The notes: generated by a model not told the origin, from the sequence alone. A stretch of 64,000 bases of DNA from Rikenellaceae bacterium (GCA_015059945.1 SUZJ01000006.1:62001-126000), one strand, 5' to 3'; counted from the stretch's first letter, positions 25,491 through 35,055 are shown. Numbers and translations are program-made.

Positions 25491-27578
25491 CTACTCAACA
25501 GTATAGACAACCTGCAACTGTACGGCAATGGAGTTGTCGGGGTCGTTGGGCTTGTAATAGCTGATGTTACCCGTTACCGACTTGTCCGAATCGACATTTA
25601 CGTAGGTGTACTTGCCGTCGGCCGACTGCTCGGTGGTGATGGCGCTGTTGTACGACCATACCATAGCATACTCGGGCAGTATCAAGGCAATGCTCTTGCT
25701 CTTGGGGGTGAGGTAGAGGCGGTACTGCAATGTGCCGTGAGCGGCCATATCCTTGTCGTAGCTCTCATCCTCGGGTGCCATCACCTCTAACACAGCACCT
25801 TTGGTTGCTGCATCAGTTGGGTTGGCAAACTTGACATCGCCCTCGGCACCGGTGATGGTCGATAGCGTTGGATCCATAACGCAGTAGATCATTGCGTAGG
25901 CAACACCGCTTGCATCGTAGAACACAAAGGTGGCCTCGTTCTCGCCATCGGGGCCTGCCAGAGTGTTGGGGTACTCCTCGCCCAGGCGCATCTCAATCCT
26001 GTAGCAGTGCTCCTCGCCACGTGGGTTGTCATCTACCTTCACAATCCTAATCCAGCACTTGTCGGTATCCTCATACTTGGTCTTGGCGTCGAAGCCGTAA
26101 ATCTCGTAGCTCTCAAATGGGAAGGTGAATACCAAATCGCCCGTCGATTCATTCGACTTGTAGGTCAGCTTGTAAGCATTTGGAATCTCGGCCCAATCGC
26201 CCATCCAAGGCCACATACCCTCGGGCATAGTTTGGAACGTGGCGTTGAAGGCAGCCATAACGCCTTCTTCGTAGGGAACAATGGTGTCGTTCTCGAGCGA
26301 AACGGCATCCTGAGTGATGGTCGAGGCGATATACCGGGCATACTGCTCTTTGATTGCACCGCCCTCAATCAGGTTGGCTTTGCCACCCAACTGCTCGGCT
26401 ACGGGCTTGGGCAGGATGATAATCTGTGCCGAGCGCTCGCTCAGAATGGTGTTCTCGGCAACCTCGATGCTAAAATGGTGGAGCCACAGACCTACGCCCT
26501 GCGACTCGGCGGGCCACTCCTCCTCGGTAATGGTCACCCAAGCGGTGTCGCTCTCCTCTACCGAGGCGCTACCGTCGGCCAGCAGTGCAACCTTGTGGAT
26601 TGCAGCGCCCTTGGGGGCCTTGATGGTGGCATTTACGATGTCGTACTCCGAGCCACTCATACTCTGATAGTAGAGGCCCTTGTCGTTGAAGTTGATAGTG
26701 CTTTCCAACTCGACGGTCAAGTCGTTCTGGCAACCTGCAAGGGTACCCTCGAGCGAGCCGAAGGTGCGCACGTCATCTTCGGTAATCTGGCCGTCGCCAT
26801 TGGCATCGCTGATGTCGCAGAACGAGAGGGTAAACTGCTCGTCGGCCAGGGGGTAGAGCTCCTCGTCGATACGAATAAAAAGCTCGGTACGGCCAGCCTT
26901 GCCGCTACCCGTAAATATCTTATTCTCGCCTTTGTCGTTCAGGGCGGTGATAATCATCCACTCGGGTGCGCCACGCAGGGTCCACTTAAAGTTGGCATCC
27001 ACTGCCAAGCGCTGCATCCACTGGTTGTTGCACCACACAAAGTCAAACTTCTGCATAGCCTCGGTGCTATAACTCCAACCTCCCTCGACATTCTCGACAA
27101 ATGCCTCTTCGGTGGTGTCAAACTCGGCTGCAAAAGCCTCTACACTACGCTCTTTGGCGGCTCTGGTGAGCTCGGCAATAATCTGCTCCTGGCCATCCAT
27201 CTTGAGGGTTACTACACACACCCTGGGGGTATCGAACTCCTCTTTCTCGGCCACCTGAACGGTAATCTCGTGCTTGCCGGCCTCGCCATACAGCGTAAAG
27301 CGCGAGCTCTCGCCATCGAGCAGCTTAAAGTAGCTGGCCACCTCGAGCGGAATACTCAACTCCCAATCCATATTGGGCTCGATAGTGAACTTAAAGCTCT
27401 CGCCAGGGGCTACGTTGGCCACAATCTTCTCGGGGAAGTTGGGCTCAACCACCTCGTTGCCAGGTTTATCGCCTGGGTTAACAGGCTCGTCGGGGGTCTC
27501 GGGGGTTTGACAAGCGGTCATAACCCAAGCCATTGCAACCACTGCGCCGGCCAACAGACTCAAATAACTCCTTTTCAT
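25491..27578 (-). CDS. Surface lipoprotein, DUF5003-like, with an EF-hand-type loop
   Basis: The protein has 695 residues. The lipobox is VMTAC (Cys23), then a Pro-rich linker and a BACON-like strand set with NVAPGESFKFTIEPNMDWELS. A loop DANGDGQITEDD (~263-274) has the spacing of calcium-binding EF-hand/dockerin loops. Tandem beta domains follow, ending in YYKPNDPDNSIAVQLQVVY. The DUF5003 name is from memory of similar operons and is tentative. It is third after SusD and may sit on top of the SusCD complex as an extra binding subunit. No enzyme motif is visible. Confidence 0.75.
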   Translation of the reverse strand: MKRSYLSLLAGAVVAMAWVMTACQTPETPDEPVNPGDKPGNEVVEPNFPEKIVANVAPGESFKFTIEPNMDWELSIPLEVASYFKLLDGESSRFTLYGEAGKHEITVQVAEKEEFDTPRVCVVTLKMDGQEQIIAELTRAAKERSVEAFAAEFDTTEEAFVENVEGGWSYSTEAMQKFDFVWCNNQWMQRLAVDANFKWTLRGAPEWMIITALNDKGENKIFTGSGKAGRTELFIRIDEELYPLADEQFTLSFCDISDANGDGQITEDDVRTFGSLEGTLAGCQNDLTVELESTINFNDKGLYYQSMSGSEYDIVNATIKAPKGAAIHKVALLADGSASVEESDTAWVTITEEEWPAESQGVGLWLHHFSIEVAENTILSERSAQIIILPKPVAEQLGGKANLIEGGAIKEQYARYIASTITQDAVSLENDTIVPYEEGVMAAFNATFQTMPEGMWPWMGDWAEIPNAYKLTYKSNESTGDLVFTFPFESYEIYGFDAKTKYEDTDKCWIRIVKVDDNPRGEEHCYRIEMRLGEEYPNTLAGPDGENEATFVFYDASGVAYAMIYCVMDPTLSTITGAEGDVKFANPTDAATKGAVLEVMAPEDESYDKDMAAHGTLQYRLYLTPKSKSIALILPEYAMVWSYNSAITTEQSADGKYTYVNVDSDKSVTGNISYYKPNDPDNSIAVQLQVVYTVE

Positions 27579-27619
27579 ATCTCTCTTTATATCTTTTTAT
27601 TCTATTGTGTATGTGTGCT

Positions 27620-28531
27620 TTACTGGAAGTCGGGGCGCATCGACTCGGCCTCCTCGTCGCTAATCCACTCGATAATGTTGTAGAAGTGGCCCATAGTGCC
27701 CACAGGCTCGCCCAAGTCCTCGACGTATGCCTGCAACCAGAGCACTACAAACCTTTGGCACGAGTTGAAATACGAGTCGTAGTAGGGGCTGTTGGTGCCC
27801 AAAATATGGTTGTCGCCCAACACCCAACCCAGTACCGAGGCCTCGTCGCTCAACACTTGGTCGGCCTCCATCTCCACCAGCGGGAATTCGGGGTCGTCGC
27901 CCTTGAAGGTGAGTGTAACATCATAGCCGTCATAGAAAGCCTCGCGGATGATGATGGTGTTCTCCTTTGTGGGGTGCAACTCGGTCTTGACCAGTCGCTG
28001 GTAGTAGGCGTTCTCGCCCGGGTAGTCCCTCAGCAGCATCGACGATAGTATTGCCCAACCCGTAAAGTCGTTCACGTCATAGGGGCAACTCTTGTACATC
28101 ACCACCTTGCTCTCGGTGCTATTCTCATAGAGGTCCCACTTCTTCTGTTCGGGCACCACCAGACGGAGCACAAAGCCCAACGAATCGGTAGGGGTTAGGT
28201 TCTCATACAATCCCTTTACCTTTACCTCGGTAGCCAGTTCGCCCGCAGGAATGGTAACCGTATTAGACAGCAGTCGGTAGTGAACACCCTCAATGGCGTT
28301 GCTACCATTGTCGATAACCTCCACCGCAAAGGTGCGGTCTTTGTCCGCAGGCTGTGTAGCCGAAACCTTCACGCCAAAGTACTCTTGGTCCTCCAACACG
28401 AGGTAGTACTGCTCGGCCTCGGCAAACATAATATAGTCGGGCCCCTGGTAGGTGGTATACTGCTGCTCGCACGAGGTGGTTGCAGCCATCATCAGGCCCA
28501 ATGCCAATAATATAATAGGTATGCGTTTCAT
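27620..28531 (-). CDS. SusD-adjacent surface lipoprotein (DUF4984/Calx-beta-like)
   Basis: The protein has 303 residues. The lipobox is AATTSC (Cys21). The N-terminal half resembles a Calx-beta module (AIEGVHYRLLSNTVTIPAGE, the usual G-x-DY-xx...-TIPAG pattern). The C-terminal half has a lipocalin-like beta text (CPYDVNDFTGWAIL, then TLTFKGDDPEFPLVEM). Proteins of this kind are encoded directly after susD in Bacteroidales loci; the DUF4984 label is tentative. Likely an outer-surface binding subunit. It lies 30 nt from susD and 41 nt from the next gene. Confidence 0.78.
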   Translation of the reverse strand: MKRIPIILLALGLMMAATTSCEQQYTTYQGPDYIMFAEAEQYYLVLEDQEYFGVKVSATQPADKDRTFAVEVIDNGSNAIEGVHYRLLSNTVTIPAGELATEVKVKGLYENLTPTDSLGFVLRLVVPEQKKWDLYENSTESKVVMYKSCPYDVNDFTGWAILSSMLLRDYPGENAYYQRLVKTELHPTKENTIIIREAFYDGYDVTLTFKGDDPEFPLVEMEADQVLSDEASVLGWVLGDNHILGTNSPYYDSYFNSCQRFVVLWLQAYVEDLGEPVGTMGHFYNIIEWISDEEAESMRPDFQ

Positions 28532-28561
28532 ATCCGTTTGTCTATGTGGTATGGTGTGGTG

Positions 28562-30133
28562 TTAGTCGCTAATTTTGTTGCTCTCGTTGGGTGCCACCTG
28601 CGAGCCAGGGGCCTCAATCTCGTGCTGAGGGATGGGCCATACAAACAGGGGGTGGTCGGCCTTCACTTCGAGCGAGCTGCCCTCGGCAAGCGAGTTCAGC
28701 TGAGGAGTACGCTTAAAGCCCTCGCCATTGTTGTAGAGCTTGCCCCAACGTTTGAGGTCTATCAGGCGGTGGCCCTCCATATAGAGCTCCCTAACCCTCT
28801 CGTCGGCAAGCTGCTCTATGTAGTTGTCGGCAGTGAGCGAGAGTGAGCCGCCACTTGCCAGACGTGTCTGGCGCAGAGCCGAAATGTCCTTCGAGGCGTT
28901 TGCAAAGTCGGGGCTCTCCTTGCGGCACAGAGCCTCGGCACGAATCAGGTACTGCTCGGCCAGACGGAAGGGCTTGGGCATATTGACGTGGTAAATCATA
29001 TTGGGTATGAAGTTCTGCTGGTTGCCATAGTACTTAACCAACAGAGGCCAAGTCAAACCGTGAGTGTGGCCCGTAGTGAGCGTTGCAAAGTAGCTGTTGT
29101 AGCGCAAGTCGCCCGACGAGTAGAGGTCGAGCACCCACTGGGCGGGTACGTAGTCGGGGTAGTAGTAATAGTAGTCGGTCGTAAAGTTCAGGAACACCTG
29201 ACCCAGCGCGCCACCATACGAAGTGGGGGTAAAGCCAATCTCCCACAGCACCTCGGTTGCCAAGTCGTAGTTCCACATATAGTCGAAGTAGCTCATATCG
29301 GCTGTATAGGCCACGTTGGCTGCCGAGAGAGCATAAGCCCCGTTGGGGTGGTCTATTACGGCTGTCGAGTGCTCGATTGCCGACTCCCAGTCCTGCATAT
29401 AGAGTGCTACCCTTGCGTGCAGAGCGTGAGCTACGCCATTGGTCATATAGTAGCTGCTATACTGGTCGTAGTCTTTGTCCAGAATCTCCTCGGCTCTCTC
29501 CAAGTCCTTCACTACAAACTCATAAGAGTCGTAGAGCGAAGCCCTTACGGCCTCCTCCTGCTCCGAGAACCCCTTGCGCAATACTACGCCCAACTGCTCG
29601 GTGGCTCTGGCGGGGTCGTAGGCCTCGCAGTAGAGTTTCAGCAGCTCCGAGTAGCACAAGGCCCTAATGGTATAGACCTCGCCGGTGTACTGTTCGAGGG
29701 CAGTGATACGGTCGTCGTCGGTCTGCAACCTAATGACCTCATCAACCCTCTCCAAGAAGAAGTTACACTGGGCAATAACGCCATAGAGCGAGGCGTATAC
29801 GGCCTCAATCTCCGAGTTGGTCGAGCGGATGTCCCACTGCCAGTGCTGTCCGTAGGTGTTGGTGTAGCCGTCTACGGCATACACCAGGTCGGCCTGGATG
29901 TCGGGCAGCAGGGTGATAAGGCCGCTCCACAGAGCCGAGCTCTTCATCAGTCCATAGATACCCGTTACTATCTGGTCGGCCTCTTCATAGCTCTTCATAG
30001 CCTCGTCTACGGGTATTGCCGAGCCGGGCATCTTGTCGAGGCACGAGGTGGTGGCCAGCGCTGTGGCTGCCACAACTGCAAATATCTTTACTCTCTTTGC
30101 TATCATTTTCATCATCATCTTCATAGTCGGCAT
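28562..30133 (-). CDS. RagB/SusD-family nutrient-binding outer-membrane lipoprotein
   Basis: The protein has 523 residues with lipobox ATTSC (Cys31 from the first Met; a start at one of the clustered downstream Met codons is equally possible). TPR-like helices are visible (YTIRALCYSELLKLYCEAYDP, MTNGVAHALHARVALYMQDW), and the C-terminus carries the SusD signature DERVRELYMEGHRLIDLKRW. SusD forms the lid on its SusC barrel and captures the nutrient. It begins 1 nt behind the susC stop, so the pair is translationally linked. The substrate is not a polysaccharide by context, as no glycoside hydrolase is nearby. Confidence 0.95.
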   Translation of the reverse strand: MPTMKMMMKMIAKRVKIFAVVAATALATTSCLDKMPGSAIPVDEAMKSYEEADQIVTGIYGLMKSSALWSGLITLLPDIQADLVYAVDGYTNTYGQHWQWDIRSTNSEIEAVYASLYGVIAQCNFFLERVDEVIRLQTDDDRITALEQYTGEVYTIRALCYSELLKLYCEAYDPARATEQLGVVLRKGFSEQEEAVRASLYDSYEFVVKDLERAEEILDKDYDQYSSYYMTNGVAHALHARVALYMQDWESAIEHSTAVIDHPNGAYALSAANVAYTADMSYFDYMWNYDLATEVLWEIGFTPTSYGGALGQVFLNFTTDYYYYYPDYVPAQWVLDLYSSGDLRYNSYFATLTTGHTHGLTWPLLVKYYGNQQNFIPNMIYHVNMPKPFRLAEQYLIRAEALCRKESPDFANASKDISALRQTRLASGGSLSLTADNYIEQLADERVRELYMEGHRLIDLKRWGKLYNNGEGFKRTPQLNSLAEGSSLEVKADHPLFVWPIPQHEIEAPGSQVAPNESNKISD

Positions 30134-30134
30134 T

Positions 30135-33074
30135 TTAGAAGGTTAGGTCAAGACCAAAGGTGTACTGGCGAGCCATAGGATACTGGGCTGCATAGATGTT
30201 GGTCGTACCCTCGGGATCGAGGCCCGAGAAGCGGGTCCAAGTGAGCAAGTTCTGCGCCTGAGCATAGATGCGTGCGCCACTGAACACTCGGCTCCACTCG
30301 GTGGGCAGGGTGTAGCTGAGCATCACATTTTTGAGCCTCAGGAACGAAGCATCTTCGAGCAGTCGGCTGTCAAACTCGGTGTACTCGCCGTGACGTGGGA
30401 TGTCGGTCACATCGCCAGGCTCTTTCCACCTGTCGAGCAGTCGGTTAGACTGGTTGTAGTTGGCAAAGCGACCATTCGACTCGTCGAAGTAGCGGTCGTT
30501 GTTGAGCATCCACCTGTCGGCAACCCAGCTAAACTGGGCGCTCAGCGACAAGCCCTTGTAGCTCAACTGGGTACCAAAACCGCCCTGCCAAGGTGCAATG
30601 TAGGTCTTGCCAACCAATACCTTGTCGTCGTCGCGCAACTCGGTTGTCAAGTTGCCATTTTTGTCATACCACAGTGCGTCGCCATTTGCGGGGTTTACGC
30701 CTGCGTAGCGGTTGATGTAGAACTCGCCCAGAGGGTGACCAACCACCAGCTTGGTGTTGGTGCCCGAGCGCTCATACTCGGTTACGTTGTTGTAGAGCTC
30801 GGTAATCTCGTTGTGGTTGTACGACACGTTGGCATTGACGCTCCACAGCAGGTCGTCGGTAGCCACCAGTGTAGTATTTACATTCAGCTCAACACCTGCA
30901 TTTATCATCTCGCCCACGTTGTCCCAATAGTAGCCGTAGCCACTGGTCGAGTAGGGCAGAGGTACCTCCATCAACATATCCGAGGTCTGCTTGTAGTAGA
31001 GCTCCAAGTCGGCATTTACCCTATTCCACAAGCCTGCGTGGAAGGCCAGGTTGGTAGTCCAGGGCTTCTCCCAGCTGAGGTTCTCGTTGCCGGGTTGCGC
31101 CAGACCAATGCCCGCGTTATCGACATAGTCCAGTCCGCCACCTATCAGAGCCAAGTGCTCATAGTTGGGGATTGTAGAGTTGCCACTCGTACCTGTCGAG
31201 AGCTGCACCTGTGCATTGGTCAGCCAGTGCGAGGTGCCTGCCATAAAGGCCTCTCTTCTGAGGTCCCACATAAAGCCCAGCGACCAGAAACCTGCCCAGC
31301 GGCTGTTGCGACCAAAGCGGCTCGAGCCGTCGGCCCTCAGAGCCAACTCTACGTAGTACTTGCGGTCGTAGTTGTACTCGCCACGGGTGAAGAACGAAAC
31401 AAAGCCGTAGTCCGAGTCGGTCGTATCATCCCACGAGGTGGCCCTTGTACCGGTCGAAATGTTGGTCAGTCGGTCGTTGTTCTGGCCACGAGTCAGCAGG
31501 CTGAAGGCCTCGTAGTGGTAGTCGATACCCTCTTGACCTGCCAGAATGGTGAAGTTGTGCAGGTTGTCGATATCGAAGTTATAGGTGGCCGTATTGGTAA
31601 TTGTAAGGTTGTAGCCATCGGTACTGCTGCGCGATGCCGAGCCCTGATTTTGGTTGGGGGCATAGCTTGGGTACGACACGCCAAAGCCGGTGGTGTGCGA
31701 GTAGTCTACGCCAAATTGGGTACGCAGCGTAAGCCCCTCGATAGGTTTGGCCTCGGCAAAGGCGGTAGTGATGACTTTGTATTTCTGATAGTGTACGGGG
31801 TTGGCCTCGAGCCACTCGAGGGGGTTCTGGCCGTTGCCCTTCCAGCTGCCGTCGCTAATCGAGGCGAGCGAGCCGTCGGCCCTGCGGGGATTCCAGTAGG
31901 GGAGCATAAACCTTGCGGCCGAAATGGGGGTTACAAGGTTATACGAGCCCTCATCGGCCTGCTCGATGCGCTGATAGTTGAGCATAGTGTTGGTACCTAT
32001 GGTGAGCCACTCGGCAGCCTTGCGCTGCAAGTTGGCCCTGAACGAAAAACGCTCAAAGCCCGAGCCTACGGCAGTACCATCTTGGCTATAGAAGCCGCCC
32101 GAAACGTAGTAGTTGGTCTTTTCGTCTGCACCCGAAACCGACAACTCATAGTTCTGCAATGGAGCGGTAGAGTTGAATACCTCGTCCATCCAGTTTACGC
32201 TAATCTGCTCCAACAGGGGGTAGTTTTGCCCTGCGGTGAGTCCAATCTCCTTTTCGTACTGAATACGCTCGGCGGTGGTCATCAGGTCCCAGTTGTTGTC
32301 GTTGGCCTGCGAGAAGCCCAGCTGCATACGATACTCGATGCGTGGGCGGTCGGCCACCTTACCTTTCTTAGTAGTGATGACAATAACGCCATTGGCAGCC
32401 CTGGCACCATAAATCGAGGTCGATGAGGCATCTTTTAGCACCGAGAGCGACTCGATGTCGGCAGGGTTGATGGTGTTGAAGTCGCTGGCCGAGATGGGTA
32501 CACCGTCGAGGATGTACAGTGGAGCGGTACCCGAGTTGATAGAGTTGGTACCACGAATGGTCATTGTGGCTGCGGCACTTGGCTCGCCCGTGTTGGACAG
32601 TACGGTCAGACCTGCCACCTGACCCTGCAACGCTTGGTCAAAGGCTGCGGTGGGGGTGTTCTCGATCTTCTCGCTTTTGACGGTCGATACCGAGCCTGCC
32701 ACTGTACCCTTCTTACGCACACCATAGGCAATCACCACAACATCTTCGAGCACCTCGCTGTCGCTCTGCATCGAAAGGTTGTAGAGTGCCTCGGCTGCCC
32801 CTGCGGGAATGGTCCAGACAACCTCTTTGTATCCCATATAGGAGAACGTGAGGCTCTGGCCTGCATTGGCGGTGATGGTGTAGGTGCCGTCGTAGGAGGT
32901 CGATACGCCTTGCATCGTGTCGGTCAAGACTGTTACACCAATTAGTGGTTCGCCGCTGTCGGCATCGACAACGGTACCATTGACTGTTACTCTCTGCTCT
33001 TGTGCATAAGAGATTGAGGGTGCGAGCACTAACAAGAGTGCTGCTGTAAGGATATGGGTTAATATACGTTTCAT
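30135..33074 (-). CDS. RagA/SusC-family TonB-linked outer-membrane transporter
   Basis: The protein has 979 residues from the ATG at 33074; an upstream TTG at 33083 lies inside the promoter box and is rejected. A signal peptide ends at ISYAQ. A carboxypeptidase-D-like regulatory domain follows (TVNGTVVDADSGEPLIGVTV), then the SusC-type plug (VLEDVVVIAYGVRKKGTVAGSV; PLYILDGVPIS; SVLKDASSTSIYGARAANGV) and a 22-strand barrel ending in an aromatic C-terminus (FGLDLTF). It moves substrate over the outer membrane with TonB energy together with SusD. It heads a nine-gene operon. Confidence 0.96.
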   Translation of the reverse strand: MKRILTHILTAALLLVLAPSISYAQEQRVTVNGTVVDADSGEPLIGVTVLTDTMQGVSTSYDGTYTITANAGQSLTFSYMGYKEVVWTIPAGAAEALYNLSMQSDSEVLEDVVVIAYGVRKKGTVAGSVSTVKSEKIENTPTAAFDQALQGQVAGLTVLSNTGEPSAAATMTIRGTNSINSGTAPLYILDGVPISASDFNTINPADIESLSVLKDASSTSIYGARAANGVIVITTKKGKVADRPRIEYRMQLGFSQANDNNWDLMTTAERIQYEKEIGLTAGQNYPLLEQISVNWMDEVFNSTAPLQNYELSVSGADEKTNYYVSGGFYSQDGTAVGSGFERFSFRANLQRKAAEWLTIGTNTMLNYQRIEQADEGSYNLVTPISAARFMLPYWNPRRADGSLASISDGSWKGNGQNPLEWLEANPVHYQKYKVITTAFAEAKPIEGLTLRTQFGVDYSHTTGFGVSYPSYAPNQNQGSASRSSTDGYNLTITNTATYNFDIDNLHNFTILAGQEGIDYHYEAFSLLTRGQNNDRLTNISTGTRATSWDDTTDSDYGFVSFFTRGEYNYDRKYYVELALRADGSSRFGRNSRWAGFWSLGFMWDLRREAFMAGTSHWLTNAQVQLSTGTSGNSTIPNYEHLALIGGGLDYVDNAGIGLAQPGNENLSWEKPWTTNLAFHAGLWNRVNADLELYYKQTSDMLMEVPLPYSTSGYGYYWDNVGEMINAGVELNVNTTLVATDDLLWSVNANVSYNHNEITELYNNVTEYERSGTNTKLVVGHPLGEFYINRYAGVNPANGDALWYDKNGNLTTELRDDDKVLVGKTYIAPWQGGFGTQLSYKGLSLSAQFSWVADRWMLNNDRYFDESNGRFANYNQSNRLLDRWKEPGDVTDIPRHGEYTEFDSRLLEDASFLRLKNVMLSYTLPTEWSRVFSGARIYAQAQNLLTWTRFSGLDPEGTTNIYAAQYPMARQYTFGLDLTF

Positions 33075-33080
33075 AGCGCG

Positions 33081-33088
33081 CAAATTTA
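33081..33088 (-). promoter_or_regulatory. -7 box TAAATTTG of the SusCD operon, abutting the start codon
   Basis: TAAATTTG on the minus strand matches TAnnTTTG and is followed by six nt and the ATG at 33074. Transcription should therefore begin at or next to the start codon. There is no other good box in the 190-nt gap. Confidence 0.65.
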
Positions 33089-33190
33089 TTACTTTTCTGC
33101 GAGGTTTCCTAATAGTTTTTTTAATTATATTAAAAATATCACCATTTTTTAGCCCACAGCCTTTGGGTGGTTACTTGGGGCTGACGATAT

Positions 33191-33229
33191 AAAAACGCAC
33201 CCCCGCAATGGCGTAGTATTGCGGGGGTG
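33191..33229 (-). terminator. Intrinsic terminator after the superoxide dismutase gene
   Basis: A 12-bp stem (33198-33209 with 33218-33229) with five G:C pairs at its core is followed, read on the minus strand, by a T run (33195-33191). Confidence 0.88.
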
Positions 33230-33264
33230 ACGGATGAAGTTGTATGTAGGTGTGCGGGTAGGCA

Positions 33265-33876
33265 TTAGCGCAGGCGCTTTTCGACTATGGCCCAGTCGAT
33301 TAGCTCCCACACCGAGTTGAGGTAGTCGGCCCTGCGATTGCGGTAGTCGATGTAGTAGGCGTGTTCCCAAACATCTACAACCAGTAGCGGATTGAGCTCT
33401 TCGCGCAGGGGTGTCTGGGCGTTGTGGGTCGAGAGCAGCATCAGGCGGTCGTGGCTATCCTGAGCCAGCCACACCCAGCCCGAGCCGAACAGCGCCATTG
33501 CGGTCTTGTTGAAGTCGGTCAAAAACTGTCCCACCGAGCCGAAATAGTGGTCGATGAGGGCTTTCAGTCGGTCGGTTGGAGCCTTCTTGGGGGTGGGCGA
33601 GAGGGTGTCGAAAAAGAATGTGTGGTTCCACGCCTGAGCGGCATTGTTGAACAGAGGGCCCTCGGCCTCTTTGACAATCTCTTCGAGCGTGTGCCCCTCG
33701 AAGCGTGTGCCCTGCACCAGGCGGTTGGTCTGGTCTACATAGGCTTTGAGGTGTTTGTTGTAGTGGTAGTCCATAGCCTCGTGGCTCAGGTGGGGCGCAA
33801 GCGAGCCAAGCTCGTAGCCCAAGTGTGGCATACGAGCCACAGCAGCAGTGGTGTTGTTGTCGTTAGGTGTACTCAT
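33265..33876 (-). CDS. Superoxide dismutase, Fe-type (or cambialistic)
   Basis: The protein has 203 residues from the ATG at 33876; a longer frame adds 22 residues not typical of the family. Metal ligands are His38 (YHYNKH), His85 (NHTFFF), Asp168 and His172 (DVWEHAYY). The second-sphere glutamine sits at residue 81 in NNAAQAWNH, the position used by Fe-dependent enzymes, while Mn enzymes carry theirs in the GSGW region, here GSGWVWL. It removes superoxide in the cytoplasm. In Bacteroidales such enzymes can accept Mn as well (family knowledge). Transcribed alone, with its own terminator. Confidence 0.95.
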   Translation of the reverse strand: MSTPNDNNTTAAVARMPHLGYELGSLAPHLSHEAMDYHYNKHLKAYVDQTNRLVQGTRFEGHTLEEIVKEAEGPLFNNAAQAWNHTFFFDTLSPTPKKAPTDRLKALIDHYFGSVGQFLTDFNKTAMALFGSGWVWLAQDSHDRLMLLSTHNAQTPLREELNPLLVVDVWEHAYYIDYRNRRADYLNSVWELIDWAIVEKRLR

Positions 33877-33980
33877 AAGGTTGAAATGCTTTATTTGGTT
33901 AAAAAGAGTTGGTTGGTCGGAACATAGCTTAGGGCTGAACAAAATGTGTGCAAAACTGCTCGCCCTGTGGATAGTTTTTT

Positions 33981-33988
33981 TATCTTTG
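33981..33988 (+). promoter_or_regulatory. -7 box TATCTTTG for the alpha/beta hydrolase gene
   Basis: The box matches TAnnTTTG and lies 31 nt before the ATG at 34020. Confidence 0.6.
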
Positions 33989-34019
33989 CAGGGCTGATAC
34001 GGAACATTACTGATACACT

Positions 34020-35006
34020 ATGAAAAGACTCGTACTTGTGTTGGCTGCCGCTCTGGTGGCCCTCTGTGGCTCGGCCACCGAGATAGAGAAAAAGACATAT
34101 ACCTTCACCACCCACGCAGGACAGGATATGATGCTCGACTACTACTCTGCCTCGGAGCAGGAGCAGCCCTGTCTGATTTTTGTCTTTGGCGGAGCTTTCC
34201 TTACGGGTAGTCGCTACGAGCCCGAGCAGGTGCCCGTCTTTGAGGCCTTTGCCGAGCAGGGGTGGAAGGTGGTGGCTATCGACTACCGCCTGGGCCTCAA
34301 ACCGCTGGTCGATGAGCCCGATGTCGAGCGCAATATGTTCGACATAAGGCGTATGCTCATAGATGCCGTAGATGTGGCAACGGAAGATTTGTTGGCCGCT
34401 ACGGGCTATGTTGTGCGCAATGCCAAGTCGCTGGCTATCAATCCCGAGCAGATTGTGGTCTTGGGCTCGAGTGCAGGTGCTATTACCGCCTGTCAAGCCG
34501 AGTATGCCATTTGCAACGGCTGGGAGGTTGCCCGCCGACTGGTGCCTGCCGACTTCAACTACGCAGGCGTTATCTCTATGGCCGGTGCCATTATGGACAA
34601 TGGTCGCAAGCTCACCTGGGCCAAGAGCCCTTGCCCGATAATGATGTTCCACGGCAACTCCGATACCAACGTGCCCTATGAGAAGATTTCGCTCCTCGGC
34701 ACCCGTATGTTCGGCTCGAAAGAGATTGCCGCCTCGCTCGACAGAGTGGGCACGCCCTACTGGTTCTATGCAGCCAACAATGTGGGCCATAGCCTCTCGT
34801 GGAAACCTATGTACATTATGCGCGAGAAGATGCAGGAGTTTGCTGACCGCGTAGCCTTTGGGGGCGAGAGGTTGCAGCTCTTTGAGTGGGTAGATGACCT
34901 CAGCTTGGAGGAGCTCGAACACGACTTTGGGCTTACCGACTTCATCAAGGCCAACTTTGCTCGCGACGTGGAGCACACCGCCGAGAGTGCAGCGCAGTTG
35001 AATTAG
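34020..35006 (+). CDS. Secreted alpha/beta hydrolase (carboxylesterase-like)
   Basis: The protein has 328 residues with an N-terminal signal peptide (MKRLVLVLAAALVALCGSAT). The oxyanion motif FVFGGAFLTG (HGG-like), nucleophile elbow LGSSAG (Ser151), an acid at Asp215 (HGNSDTNVPY) and His257 (NNVGHSL) are all in order. The fold is that of lipase/esterase (BD-FAE-like) enzymes acting on small acyl esters in the periplasm. The natural substrate is unknown. It has its own promoter and is followed by a terminator at 35056. Confidence 0.88.
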   Translation: MKRLVLVLAAALVALCGSATEIEKKTYTFTTHAGQDMMLDYYSASEQEQPCLIFVFGGAFLTGSRYEPEQVPVFEAFAEQGWKVVAIDYRLGLKPLVDEPDVERNMFDIRRMLIDAVDVATEDLLAATGYVVRNAKSLAINPEQIVVLGSSAGAITACQAEYAICNGWEVARRLVPADFNYAGVISMAGAIMDNGRKLTWAKSPCPIMMFHGNSDTNVPYEKISLLGTRMFGSKEIAASLDRVGTPYWFYAANNVGHSLSWKPMYIMREKMQEFADRVAFGGERLQLFEWVDDLSLEELEHDFGLTDFIKANFARDVEHTAESAAQLN

Positions 35007-35055
35007 CTGCGGTGTTGCCTCTGAACAAAGCGCACAAAAATCTCAAAAACGTGTA

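Noticed and set aside
28988-32426. Long + frames opposite susD and susC
   Set aside because: Same codon-bias effect; the minus-strand genes have unmistakable SusC/SusD signatures.
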